18,488 nucleotides of DNA from Candidatus Nomurabacteria bacterium RIFCSPHIGHO2_01_FULL_39_10 (GCA_001786805.1 MFTJ01000059.1:1-18488); one strand, 5' to 3'; shown: positions 1 to 6,055, numbered from the stretch's first letter. Translations and numbers: made by a program. Notes: generated by a model from the letters alone, not told the origin.

Positions 1-60
1 ACATAAATAAATTTAAAAGCTTGGTAAACGCTGGCGATCCAAACATAGATGTAGTGCTTC

Positions 61-927
61 TTAATTGGTATCCTTAAAAAGTTCAAAAAACTTTACCGGA
101 TCAATAGTAATGTCATTTATGCGTATGCCAAAGTGCAGGTGCGGGCCTGTGGCGTATCCTGTTTCTCCGGCTAGTCCGATAACTTTTCCTTTGGGTACCA
201 CCTCGCCGACTTTCACTTTCATTTTAGACAGATGCAGATAAGAACTGCTTAATCCGAGTCCATAGTCAATGACCACCGTCTTGCCATAATTACGGTATGT
301 TTTTGCCACCCGCACCACTCCGCGGTTCACAGAGAGAACATCAGTACCTTCTTTCGCTCTATAGTCTACGCCTTTGTGGGGGATAGAATATTCTCCGGTT
401 TTTCGGGAGTTTCCATAAGGACTGCCGACTGAGGTTTCTTTAAGTGGCAGAATAAATTTTTCCGTCCAAAGCGCTTTACTGTTAGTTTTTAAGCCAATCA
501 AGCTTTTCCATTCGGTATTCAAAGTAGTCACTAGCTTTTTCTGGCTCGCCTTTGTGTTTCCGCCTAGTTTTTGAGGAATACCCAAAGGAATTTCTTTCTT
601 ATCCCTTAGCACAACTTCAACATTTTTTTCCACGATGCTCCCGTCTGAAAGTTCCGCCACTAATTTATATGTTCCCGCTTTTTGATTCAAATCAATTCCT
701 ACCAGGGCGGAAGGTTTGTCTTGATACATAAAAACTCCTTTCTTCTTCCCATTGAATGTTATTTTCTTAACTGACGAAATTTCTGCGCCGTCTATCTGCG
801 CCATAAAAGGGTCGCCTTGTCGGATTTCCGCAGGGAAAATGGATATAGATGCTGTCTGCGCGGAAGCAAGGCTTCCGCAAAATAGGATAATAAGCAATAA
901 AATATATTTAATAATTTTTCTTTTCAC
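61..927 (-). CDS. Exported M23-family (LytM-type) metallopeptidase
   Basis: This 288-residue protein is predicted to cut peptidoglycan cross-bridges or peptide stems outside the membrane. Residues 1-23 form a Sec signal peptide: a KRK start, a Leu/Ile-rich core, and a likely cleavage after Ala-Ser-Ala. A beta-rich region follows at about 25-110. The C-terminal M23 domain (about 165-285) has the complete zinc site: HxxxD at His184/Asp188, His232, and HLH at 263-265. With all ligands present it should be catalytically active. The start is GTG, directly preceded in frame by TAA, so no longer form is possible. The -10 TATAAT on the minus strand ends only 7 nt before that GTG, which predicts a leaderless mRNA. 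The gene is divergent from the DUF2231 gene. Family assignment is firm; the exact bond cleaved is unknown. Confidence 0.93.
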   Translation of the reverse strand: MKRKIIKYILLLIILFCGSLASAQTASISIFPAEIRQGDPFMAQIDGAEISSVKKITFNGKKKGVFMYQDKPSALVGIDLNQKAGTYKLVAELSDGSIVEKNVEVVLRDKKEIPLGIPQKLGGNTKASQKKLVTTLNTEWKSLIGLKTNSKALWTEKFILPLKETSVGSPYGNSRKTGEYSIPHKGVDYRAKEGTDVLSVNRGVVRVAKTYRNYGKTVVIDYGLGLSSSYLHLSKMKVKVGEVVPKGKVIGLAGETGYATGPHLHFGIRINDITIDPVKFFELFKDTN

Positions 928-934
928 TTACCTT

Positions 935-944
935 ATTATATACT
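935..944. promoter_or_regulatory. Overlapping divergent -10 elements (bidirectional promoter)
   Basis: On the plus strand TATACT (939-944) lies 6 nt before the ATG at 951. On the minus strand TATAAT (940 down to 935) lies 7 nt before the GTG at 927. The two hexamers share two bases, so RNA polymerase should bind in one direction or the other. Neither side has a convincing TTGACA -35; a weak TGTTGT lies on the minus strand at 958-963. Confidence 0.6.
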
Positions 945-950
945 ACTTAT

Positions 951-1466
951 ATGGTATACAACATTCACCCGATAATCGTTCATTTTCCGATTGCTCTTCT
1001 TTTTCTTTATTCTATTATTAAAATAATCCCTTTCTCAAAATGGTGGTCCAATGTTTCCTGGAAACATATTGAACGCGCGCTTCTTTTTGTGGGCGTGCTT
1101 GGCGCCATCGCCGCGCTTTTAACAGGCGATGTGGCGAGGGAACTGGTACAGCCAGACGCAAAACTTACGGATGCGCACGAAACTTTTGCCTATTTGTCTT
1201 TCTTTATATACGGCGCGCTTTTAGTCGGGGAACTTATTGCTATTTTTAAATTTAAATATCTTATAGGTCTTAAATCAGAAAAAACTAAAATACTTCTTTT
1301 TTTTCTGGAAAGAATTTTTAGCGATAAAATAATTTCCAAACTGCTGGCGTTTATCGGATTCGTAAGCATTATCTTGACCGGCATGCTCGGGGGAGTGATG
1401 GTCTACGGTCTCTCCGCCGACCCCTTTGCGGGCGTTGTGTTGAAGATGTTGGGGATTGAATTGTAA
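951..1466 (+). CDS. DUF2231-family integral membrane protein
   Basis: This 171-residue protein has four hydrophobic segments, at about 8-27, 43-62, 80-100 and 128-155. It starts with the DUF2231 signature HPxxxHFPxAL (His6, His11), and a further His sits in a DAHE motif near residue 76. DUF2231 proteins are small inner-membrane proteins whose paired histidines on the membrane helices suggest haem or metal binding or a redox role; no activity is established for this one. The ATG is the first codon after the promoter and there is no room for a ribosome binding site, so a leaderless message is likely. It is followed after 43 bases by a gene with its own -10. Family assignment is good; function is unknown. 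Confidence 0.8.
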   Translation: MVYNIHPIIVHFPIALLFLYSIIKIIPFSKWWSNVSWKHIERALLFVGVLGAIAALLTGDVARELVQPDAKLTDAHETFAYLSFFIYGALLVGELIAIFKFKYLIGLKSEKTKILLFFLERIFSDKIISKLLAFIGFVSIILTGMLGGVMVYGLSADPFAGVVLKMLGIEL

Positions 1467-1495
1467 AAGAACATTTGCTTTCTCTCTTTTAGCAT

Positions 1496-1501
1496 TATAC
1501 T
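1496..1501 (+). promoter_or_regulatory. -10 TATACT for the MntA-like gene
   Basis: TATACT ends 8 nt before the ATG at 1510. A weak -35-like TTGCTT lies at 1475-1480 with 15-nt spacing. The predicted transcript starts at or within two bases of the start codon. Confidence 0.5.
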
Positions 1502-1509
1502 ATTAAATA

Positions 1510-1917
1510 ATGATTGATTCTTTAGTAAAAAAGAAAATAGAGAAGATTGCCAAAGCGCACGGACTTAACTTGGTCGTCCTCTTTGGTTCAACAGCGCGCG
1601 GTACCGAACGAAGAGCGAGCGACATTGATATAGCGGTGTTGTCAAGCAAAATGCCAAATATATCTTTAATAACGGAAGAAATCGGCGATTGTTTTGGAAG
1701 GAACGATGTTGAAGTGGCTGATCTTTCCGGCGCTACTCCTTTTTTAATGCGCGCAGTGGCGGAAGACGGCGTTGTCCTTTATGAATCAAGAAAAGATTTC
1801 TTTACGGAATGGAAAATTTACGCTCGTAATGTTTGGTTTGATACCGCATGGCTTCGCGCTCGACAAAAACAATCTTTAAAATCGTGGGCGGCAAATTACG
1901 AAACAAAAAATGCCTGA
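1510..1917 (+). CDS. MntA-like minimal nucleotidyltransferase, no HEPN partner
   Basis: This 135-residue protein has a pol-beta-type minimal nucleotidyltransferase fold. It shows the GSxxRG signature (Gly26-Ser27) followed by SDIDIAV with metal-binding Asp38 and Asp40; the acidic run VEVAD near 67-71 can supply the third carboxylate. In type VII toxin-antitoxin systems MntA transfers AMP to, and neutralises, a HEPN RNase (HepT). No HEPN gene is adjacent: the next genes are a DUF6922 protein and an AbiEii-like protein. The catalytic residues are intact, so it is probably active. The C-terminal tail (about 95-135), rich in Trp, Arg and Lys, is longer than the catalytic core needs. The stop is TGA. 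Family confident; role as antitoxin inferred only. Confidence 0.8.
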   Translation: MIDSLVKKKIEKIAKAHGLNLVVLFGSTARGTERRASDIDIAVLSSKMPNISLITEEIGDCFGRNDVEVADLSGATPFLMRAVAEDGVVLYESRKDFFTEWKIYARNVWFDTAWLRARQKQSLKSWAANYETKNA

Positions 1918-2001
1918 TATTTTTTCAAAAAAAATTTCCCTGCTCAGTCGTTGTATTTTATAGTATACATATATTATTTGCTGGCAAACACGATCAAAAT
2001 T

Positions 2002-2010
2002 TGGTATAAT
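2002..2010 (+). promoter_or_regulatory. Extended -10 (TGGTATAAT) for the DUF6922/AbiEii pair
   Basis: TG-n-TATAAT occupies 2002-2010 and the ATG is at 2017, leaving 6 nt. This places the expected transcription start on the first base of the start codon. It also shows that an upstream in-frame ATG at 1951 lies before the promoter and is not the start. Confidence 0.65.
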
Positions 2011-2016
2011 ATACTT

Positions 2017-2304
2017 ATGAAATTCAGACAAGCGCTTTTTTGGGATACGAATATCAAAAATATTGACCCCGTACTGCACAAAAGGTACATTATTGAGCGT
2101 GTTTTAAAGTTGGGCGATCTTGATGACTATCGCGCAATGCGCAATATGTACTCTACGGAAGATGTAAAAAATGTTATTCTTGAGGAGCGGTCGGATCTTG
2201 ATCCAAGGTCGATTAATTTTTGGTGCCGTAATTTTGGTATTAAAGAATCAATATGCGAGAAGAAACTCTCAGCGAAAACACAAGAGTTGTTTTGGAAAAG
2301 ATAA
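2017..2304 (+). CDS. DUF6922-type protein, probable partner of the AbiEii-like gene
   Basis: This 95-residue soluble protein begins MKFRQALFWD and contains a HKRYIIERVLKLGDLDDYRA block and a LDPRSINFW block. Both resemble DUF6922 proteins, which commonly sit upstream of AbiEii/AbiGii-type nucleotidyltransferases. Its 3' end overlaps the next gene by 52 nt in another frame, which points to translational coupling and a working pair. The start at 2017 is chosen because it lies 6 nt after an extended -10; an in-frame ATG at 1951 would be upstream of the promoter. By position it could be the antitoxin of a toxin-antitoxin pair, but that is inference, and the family match was made from memory without a search. 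Confidence 0.7.
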   Translation: MKFRQALFWDTNIKNIDPVLHKRYIIERVLKLGDLDDYRAMRNMYSTEDVKNVILEERSDLDPRSINFWCRNFGIKESICEKKLSAKTQELFWKR

Positions 2305-2873
2305 CTCCTATTGTAAAACCATTTTACTTGGCTGGGGGGACCGCGCTTGCTCTTTTGCTGGGGCATCGTGTTTCGGTTGATCTTGATTTTTTTAGTCAAA
2401 ATGCTTTTTCCGTTTCTTCGTTGGCTGAACAGTTAAATAAAATCGGCAACCTAAAAATCGAAGATCAAAGTGAAACTACTTTTAACGGGTCGCTCGACGG
2501 AGTCAAAATAAGTTTCTTCAATTACCCATATCCACTTATTTTCCCTTCGAAAGAATATAATGGCGTATCATTGGCAGACGAGCGAGATATAGGAGCAATG
2601 AAGATTCAAGCAATATCCGGACGGGGAAGCAAAAAGGATTTTGTGGATCTTTTTGTGTTGCTTAAAAAATATTCTCTGAATGAATTATTAAATTTTTTCC
2701 ATAAAAAATATGAAAAGTTCAATTATAATCAACTACATATTTTAAAAAGCCTCAGTTATTTTTATGACGCGGATAAGAATCCAGAGCCAGTTTATATTCA
2801 TCCAATTTCGTGGACAGAAGCCAAAAAGTTTATAAAAGATATTATTGATAAGTATTTAAAATCCGAAAGTTAA
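2253..2873 (+). CDS. AbiEii/AbiGii-type nucleotidyltransferase (toxin-like)
   Basis: This 206-residue protein belongs to the DNA pol-beta-like nucleotidyltransferases of the AbiEii/AbiGii group. Visible motifs are FYLAGGTALAL (24-34), HRVSVDLDFF (38-47, with Asp43 and Asp45), and AMKIQAISGRGSKKDFVDLF, which carries the conserved Lys117 and the KDF(V)DL acidic motif. In the AbiE system AbiEii is a nucleotidyltransferase toxin causing abortive infection, opposed by an AbiEi antitoxin. Here the upstream partner is a DUF6922 protein instead, overlapping by 52 nt. No ribosome binding site precedes the ATG. Many family members act as tRNA nucleotidyltransferases, but the target here is unknown. Intact motifs argue for activity; a toxin role is inferred from family and context. 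Confidence 0.83.
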   Translation: MREETLSENTRVVLEKITPIVKPFYLAGGTALALLLGHRVSVDLDFFSQNAFSVSSLAEQLNKIGNLKIEDQSETTFNGSLDGVKISFFNYPYPLIFPSKEYNGVSLADERDIGAMKIQAISGRGSKKDFVDLFVLLKKYSLNELLNFFHKKYEKFNYNQLHILKSLSYFYDADKNPEPVYIHPISWTEAKKFIKDIIDKYLKSES

Positions 2874-2887
2874 TCTTTTTAAAGATC

Positions 2888-3403
2888 ATGGAAAAACTTA
2901 AATTCGCATTATTCGCAATCGTCACCTTGGGCTTGCTCGGGATTTTTGGCTATTGGGCTGTCACGACTATCCAGTCGGGGACGGAGCATGCCAAAGAACA
3001 AAAAATTGAGACGCTGGAAAAAGAAAACGCGGAGCTAAAAAAGGATTTGGAAAAGCTTACTAGCGAGTTCGGCACCGCGCAGGCTAAAATAAAAGAACTT
3101 ACGCCGGAAGTAAAAAAAGAGCCGGAGGTGGTTGTTTATAAGCATCAGAGCCTGATAGATGAACTGCAAAAGCTCATAGACGGCAAGACTTTGCTTAAGC
3201 AGAAGTCCAGCGGTCCGAAAGTGGGCACGGTGCAGAAATTTTTAAATATTTATAACGATACGACAAAGAAGGTAGACAATAGTTACGGTATCGGCACAGC
3301 CAAGGTGGTCTCTGATTTTCAAAAAGATGTCGGGTTGAATCCAAACGGAGAATCCGGTTCCAGCACGTTTGTCAAAATGATTGAATGGCTGAAAAAGCAG
3401 TAG
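2888..3403 (+). CDS. Membrane-anchored peptidoglycan-binding-domain protein
   Basis: This 171-residue protein has three visible parts. Residues 5-27 form one transmembrane helix. Residues 36-72 are a charged Lys/Glu coiled coil with heptad-like spacing. A C-terminal domain at about 105-170 has the spacing of a PG_binding_1 fold: PKVGTVQKFL, then YGIGTAKVVSDFQKDVGL, then a final helix. It probably sits on the outer face of the membrane and holds the cell wall through the C-terminal domain. It contains no catalytic domain, so a structural or scaffold role is likely. The gene starts 14 nt after the AbiEii-like gene with no obvious promoter, so it may be read through from 2002. No Shine-Dalgarno is visible. 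Confidence 0.78.
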   Translation: MEKLKFALFAIVTLGLLGIFGYWAVTTIQSGTEHAKEQKIETLEKENAELKKDLEKLTSEFGTAQAKIKELTPEVKKEPEVVVYKHQSLIDELQKLIDGKTLLKQKSSGPKVGTVQKFLNIYNDTTKKVDNSYGIGTAKVVSDFQKDVGLNPNGESGSSTFVKMIEWLKKQ

Positions 3404-3420
3404 GGGAATTTTAGAAGATA

Positions 3421-3429
3421 TGCTAGAAT
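3421..3429 (+). promoter_or_regulatory. Extended -10 (TGCTAGAAT) for the 39-residue basic protein gene
   Basis: TG-C-TAGAAT at 3421-3429 ends 6 nt before the ATG at 3436, again predicting a leaderless message. It lies 17 nt after the stop of the preceding gene. Confidence 0.6.
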
Positions 3430-3435
3430 AAAGAT

Positions 3436-3555
3436 ATGGCAAAAAGAGGCACGACACTTAGTCCGAAAAATAAATCAAGGCATTCGCACAAGACCAAGAA
3501 AAGATTGGCGGTAAAGCACGCTATGCTGGCGAAAAAAGTGGCTAGAAGAAAGTAA
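3436..3555 (+). CDS. 39-residue highly basic small protein, function unknown
   Basis: This short open frame begins MAKRGTTLSPKNKSRHSHKT and ends VARRK. It holds 10 Lys, 5 Arg and 3 His in 39 residues and only two acidic-free stretches of hydrophobic residues, so it should be strongly cationic. No Cys, no acidic residue and no membrane segment is present. Composition and size resemble small ribosome-associated or nucleic-acid-binding proteins (compare bL32, bTHX), but I cannot match it to any of them. Support for its being real is the ATG placed exactly 6 nt after an extended -10, and a hairpin starting one base after the stop. It lies between the peptidoglycan-binding protein and the RelB/RelE-like pair. 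An antimicrobial or DNA-compacting role is equally possible. Confidence 0.6.
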   Translation: MAKRGTTLSPKNKSRHSHKTKKRLAVKHAMLAKKVARRK

Positions 3556-3556
3556 G

Positions 3557-3579
3557 TGTTCAACCCTCGGTGTTGAACA
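3557..3579 (+). repeat. 8-bp perfect inverted repeat (hairpin) after the small basic gene
   Basis: TGTTCAAC (3557-3564) pairs perfectly with GTTGAACA (3572-3579) around a 7-nt loop. It starts one base after the stop of the small gene and lies about 40 nt upstream of the RelB-like promoter. No T-run follows, so it is not a textbook terminator. It could be a weak terminator, an mRNA 3' protecting hairpin, or an operator for the downstream toxin-antitoxin pair. Confidence 0.55.
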
Positions 3580-3618
3580 ATCTCAAAGAAGTTCATTTTA
3601 GGAAAATAACGAGTTTAA

Positions 3619-3647
3619 TTGCAAAAAATTATTATTTTTAATATAAT
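3619..3647 (+). promoter_or_regulatory. Promoter of the RelB/RelE-like pair (TTGCAA-17-TATAAT)
   Basis: TTGCAA (3619-3624) and TATAAT (3642-3647) are separated by exactly 17 bp. The -10 ends 7 nt before the ATG at 3655. The -35 contains an in-frame TTG that could be mistaken for the start codon. Confidence 0.65.
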
Positions 3648-3654
3648 GGGTATT

Positions 3655-3843
3655 ATGAATACTTTAACGGCAAGAAAAATGAATAATCAGATTAAGGCTC
3701 TGGTTTCCAGCGCCATTTTTGATGTTTTTAATGATCCTGATTTCGGTCTTAAACTTAGCGCTAAAGCTAAAAAAAGATTATCCCTTTCTTCTAAAAATAA
3801 TAAAACCATTTCATTCAGCCAGATTAAGAAAAAATATCTATAA
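3655..3843 (+). CDS. RelB-like antitoxin (small, upstream of RelE-like toxin)
   Basis: This 62-residue protein has an N-terminal helical part (NNQIKALVSSAIFDVFNDPD) and a basic, Ser/Lys-rich C-terminal half ending FSQIKKKYL. It has no recognisable enzyme motif. The call rests on size and on position 2 nt upstream of a RelE-like toxin gene, the usual antitoxin-first order. The C-terminal part would be the toxin-wrapping segment. The start is set by the -10 at 3642-3647; longer versions would include the promoter itself. Such antitoxins normally repress their own operon, and the inverted repeat at 3557-3579 is one candidate operator, although it lies rather far upstream. Confidence 0.65.
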   Translation: MNTLTARKMNNQIKALVSSAIFDVFNDPDFGLKLSAKAKKRLSLSSKNNKTISFSQIKKKYL

Positions 3844-3845
3844 CA

Positions 3846-4118
3846 ATGCCTAATTGGTCTGTAGAATTTACAGAGGAAGCCGACAAAGATCTTTCTGTTT
3901 TGGACGGTTCCGTGAGAAAAAGAGTTATTGAGAAAATTGATTGGCTTGAAAATAATTTTAGTGAAGTATCGCCAATTATTCTTACGGCTGATTTTCGCGA
4001 CTATTTTAAATTAAGAGTGGGTGATTGGCGAGTTTTTTATCAAGTGGATTGGTATAGAAATGTAATTACTATAAAATATATAGAACATCGCAGTAAGGCT
4101 TATAAAAAGAAAAGATAA
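3846..4118 (+). CDS. RelE/ParE-superfamily toxin
   Basis: This 90-residue protein has the RelE-fold pattern: a beta strand (WSVEFTEEADKDL), two helices (about 20-38), then three strands including LRVGDWRVFYQVD and ITIKYIEHRSKAYKK. The Arg/Lys-rich second half and the closing HRxxAY motif are typical of RelE/HigB-type ribosome-dependent mRNA interferases. The gene starts 2 nt after the antitoxin stop without a Shine-Dalgarno, so it is translationally coupled. It would cut mRNA in the ribosomal A site; a ParE-like gyrase inhibitor in the same superfamily cannot be excluded from sequence alone. No sign of decay is visible. Confidence 0.82.
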   Translation: MPNWSVEFTEEADKDLSVLDGSVRKRVIEKIDWLENNFSEVSPIILTADFRDYFKLRVGDWRVFYQVDWYRNVITIKYIEHRSKAYKKKR

Positions 4119-4121
4119 GAA

Positions 4122-4127
4122 TATAAT
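4122..4127 (+). promoter_or_regulatory. -10 TATAAT before the hydrolase gene
   Basis: TATAAT ends 13 nt before the ATG at 4141, giving a predicted leader of about 6 nt. No good -35 is visible. This is the longest predicted leader among the promoters found in the window. Confidence 0.45.
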
Positions 4128-4140
4128 CATCTTAAAGAAA

Positions 4141-4701
4141 ATGAAATCAAACATTTTTATTTTTCACGGGACAGAAGGTTATCCGGAAGAAAACTGGTTT
4201 CCTTGGATAAAAGAGAAGCTTGAAGAAAAAAGCTGCAAAGTTTTTGTGCCGCAATTTCCTACGCCACCAATAGTGTCTGCAAAAATATCAGAATGGTTTG
4301 AAGTTTTAAATAATTACGAACAATATATTAATGAAGATACGATTTTAATCGGTCATAGCTTGGGCGGAGTTTTTGCTTTGCGAGTTTTAGAAAAATTAAA
4401 ATATCCAGTCAAAGCAGTTTTTCTAGTTGGTGTGCCGGTCGGGATTAAACCACTTCTTAACTACGACCGAGACATTAGTTTTAGTGGCTTTGATTTTGAC
4501 TGGGCAATTATTAAACATAAAGCAAGAAATTTCGCAGTCTATCACTCTGACAATGACCCTTATGTATCTTTAGGAAACGGGGAGGAGTTAGCCAAAAAAT
4601 TAGGAGTTGAACTTACATTTATTCCCAATGCGGGACATTTTAACGAGAGGAGCTATACTAAATTCCCTGACTTATTGAAAAAAATTAAAGAAATTTTATG
4701 A
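4141..4701 (+). CDS. RBBP9/YdeN-type alpha/beta serine hydrolase
   Basis: This 186-residue cytoplasmic alpha/beta hydrolase has the features of the small RBBP9/YdeN family. They are an N-terminal strand ending in FHGTEG, the nucleophile elbow GHSLGG (Ser at about 75), a catalytic Asp in HSDNDPYV (about 139) and a catalytic His in NAGHFN (about 161). The full triad is present and the length is standard for the family. The substrate is unknown; relatives are serine esterases or peptidase-like hydrolases with poorly defined targets. It has its own -10 and the following gene also has one, so it appears monocistronic. It stops with TGA. Confidence 0.87.
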   Translation: MKSNIFIFHGTEGYPEENWFPWIKEKLEEKSCKVFVPQFPTPPIVSAKISEWFEVLNNYEQYINEDTILIGHSLGGVFALRVLEKLKYPVKAVFLVGVPVGIKPLLNYDRDISFSGFDFDWAIIKHKARNFAVYHSDNDPYVSLGNGEELAKKLGVELTFIPNAGHFNERSYTKFPDLLKKIKEIL

Positions 4702-4771
4702 CAAAAAAATCGTAGCTATATACTTTGATATTTATTTTCAACCTTGGGCTAATCCCTTTTGCGGAAAAATT

Positions 4772-4780
4772 TGCTATAAT
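4772..4780 (+). promoter_or_regulatory. Extended -10 (TGCTATAAT) for the nucleotidyltransferase-HAD operon
   Basis: TG-C-TATAAT at 4772-4780 is a perfect extended -10 ending 7 nt before the ATG at 4788. An in-frame ATG at 4725 lies upstream of this promoter and is rejected as the start. Confidence 0.68.
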
Positions 4781-4787
4781 ATGCCAG

Positions 4788-5252
4788 ATGAGTAAAAAAG
4801 TAGCAAAAAAGATAGTCATGGTCAGCGGGGGATTTGACCCTGTGCATATCGGGCATGTGCGAATGTTTGAAGAAGCAAAAAAATTGGGGGATGAGCTTGT
4901 GGTGCTTTTAAATAATGACAATTGGCTCCGATTAAAAAAAGGCTATGCTTTTATGCCCGAGCATGAAAGAAAAGAAATTATTGAGGCGTTCAAGGCGGTT
5001 GATAGAGTTATTTTGACGAGTCATGAGCCTGATACCAAAGACATAAGCATCAGTAATGACTTGCGAACCATTCGCCCGCATGTTTTCGCTAAAGGGGGAG
5101 ATAGGCATCCCTCCGGTGTTCCGATTCCGAGTCCGGAAGTTTTAGTTTGCAATGAAATAGGCTGTGAGATAATTTACGATATTGGTCATGGCGGCAAAGT
5201 ACAGAGTTCTTCCGAGTTAGTGGAAAAAGTAAAAAATAATAAGAAAAAATAA
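4788..5252 (+). CDS. HIGH-type nucleotidyltransferase (RfaE2/TagD-like)
   Basis: This 154-residue enzyme belongs to the cytidylyltransferase-like superfamily. It has a GGFDPVHIGH nucleotide-binding motif (14-23), a central RLKKG region, KGGDR at 102-106 and a C-terminal QSSSELV motif. The arrangement resembles the RfaE2/HldE adenylyltransferase domain and glycerol-3-phosphate cytidylyltransferases, which join a phosphorylated sugar or polyol to NTP with release of pyrophosphate. The start is set by the extended -10 7 nt upstream. A HAD-family gene follows after 1 nt, so the two probably act in one pathway. Substrate and nucleotide preference cannot be read from the sequence; a heptose-1-phosphate adenylyltransferase label would be over-precise without neighbouring heptose genes. 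Confidence 0.82.
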   Translation: MSKKVAKKIVMVSGGFDPVHIGHVRMFEEAKKLGDELVVLLNNDNWLRLKKGYAFMPEHERKEIIEAFKAVDRVILTSHEPDTKDISISNDLRTIRPHVFAKGGDRHPSGVPIPSPEVLVCNEIGCEIIYDIGHGGKVQSSSELVEKVKNNKKK

Positions 5253-5253
5253 A

Positions 5254-6015
5254 ATGTTGCCTTTAAGTCAATTTTCCAAAAAAGAACTGGAGCCAATCAG
5301 AATGATAGTTTTTGATGTTGACGGAGTGCTGGTGCCGCGAGGGACGAAAATAAAACAAGTGGGCAATACCACCACTTTGGAGACTAAAGTAATTCACGAA
5401 AAACAAATAGAACAAATAAAGAAAATTTACGAAGCGGGATTTTTGATAAATATTAGTTCCGGCAGGGGTCTCTATATGCTACAGGAAATGTTTCGGGGAA
5501 TTTTGCCTTTCGTCAGCCTGACTTATGAGAATGGCAGCGCGACATGGTATAAAGGGAAAATCTATCAACATGTAAATAGTTTTGAATATCTGAAAGATGT
5601 ATTTCCAAAACTAAAAAAAGTATTAGAAAATAATAAAAATGTAAAAGGTTTTGAACCAAAAGAATTTATCATCACGATTCACTGCGCAGAGCAAATAAAA
5701 GAAATTGAAGAAATTGTGGCAAAAGAAAAAGGACTGACCACAATCTGGAATGGCGAAGCCTACGATGTTCAGATTAAAGGAGATCAGACGAAAGCTGTCG
5801 GACTCCGGCACGTGATGGAGATTTTTAAATTAAAGAAAGACAATGTTATGGCTATCGGAGATAATTACAATGATGCCGAACTTTTGGCAGAGAGTGGAAT
5901 GCCGATATCAGCAGATAAAAACAGGGTTTCCGGCAAATTCTATGTTCCTCTTGAGGGTGAATTTCTTCCTGCGGACAAGTTAATGCAAAAAATCTTGGAA
6001 CTTAGCCCCGGTTAA
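5254..6015 (+). CDS. HAD-superfamily (Cof/IIB-like) phosphatase or phosphomutase
   Basis: This 253-residue protein shows all four HAD motifs. Motif I is FDVDGVL with nucleophile Asp21 and acid/base Asp23. Motif II is SSG (68-70). Motif III is a Lys in QIKGDQTK (175-180). Motif IV is GDNYND (202-207). A cap domain lies at about 88-170, between motifs II and III, as in C2-cap members (Cof, sucrose-phosphatase, mannosyl-3-phosphoglycerate phosphatase and eukaryotic-type phosphomannomutase). The YENGSATWYKGKIY stretch resembles the ENG...GK segment seen in those families. It starts 1 nt after the nucleotidyltransferase stop, so it is co-translated. A sugar-phosphate substrate is likely. Whether it is a phosphatase or a mutase is open, and its closeness to mannose genes makes a phosphomannomutase worth testing. 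Confidence 0.83.
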   Translation: MLPLSQFSKKELEPIRMIVFDVDGVLVPRGTKIKQVGNTTTLETKVIHEKQIEQIKKIYEAGFLINISSGRGLYMLQEMFRGILPFVSLTYENGSATWYKGKIYQHVNSFEYLKDVFPKLKKVLENNKNVKGFEPKEFIITIHCAEQIKEIEEIVAKEKGLTTIWNGEAYDVQIKGDQTKAVGLRHVMEIFKLKKDNVMAIGDNYNDAELLAESGMPISADKNRVSGKFYVPLEGEFLPADKLMQKILELSPG

Positions 6016-6017
6016 AT

Positions 6018-6046
6018 TTGGTTAAATGGTTTACAAGTTGTATAAT
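6018..6046 (+). promoter_or_regulatory. Promoter of the cupin-GH130 operon (TTGGTT-17-TATAAT)
   Basis: TTGGTT (6018-6023) and TATAAT (6041-6046) are spaced by 17 bp. The -10 ends 9 nt before the ATG at 6056 and only 3 nt before a GTG at 6050, so the ATG is preferred as start. Confidence 0.6.
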
Positions 6047-6055
6047 TAGGTGAGT

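Noticed and set aside
1..60. A gene or terminator in the first 60 bases
   Set aside because: No hairpin followed by a T-run and no supported frame; only sequence downstream of the M23 stop, too short to judge.
1951..2016. Longer DUF6922-type protein starting at 1951
   Set aside because: The added hydrophobic-looking 22 residues are translated promoter sequence; TGGTATAAT at 2002-2010 lies inside.
2875..2886. ATCTTTTTAAAGAT palindrome as terminator between the AbiEii-like gene and the next gene
   Set aside because: Stem of six mostly A/T pairs with a 2-nt loop and no T-run; too weak to call.
4725..4787. Longer nucleotidyltransferase starting at ATG 4725
   Set aside because: The extra 21 residues span an extended -10 (4772-4780) and are not part of the GGFDPVHIGH family core.
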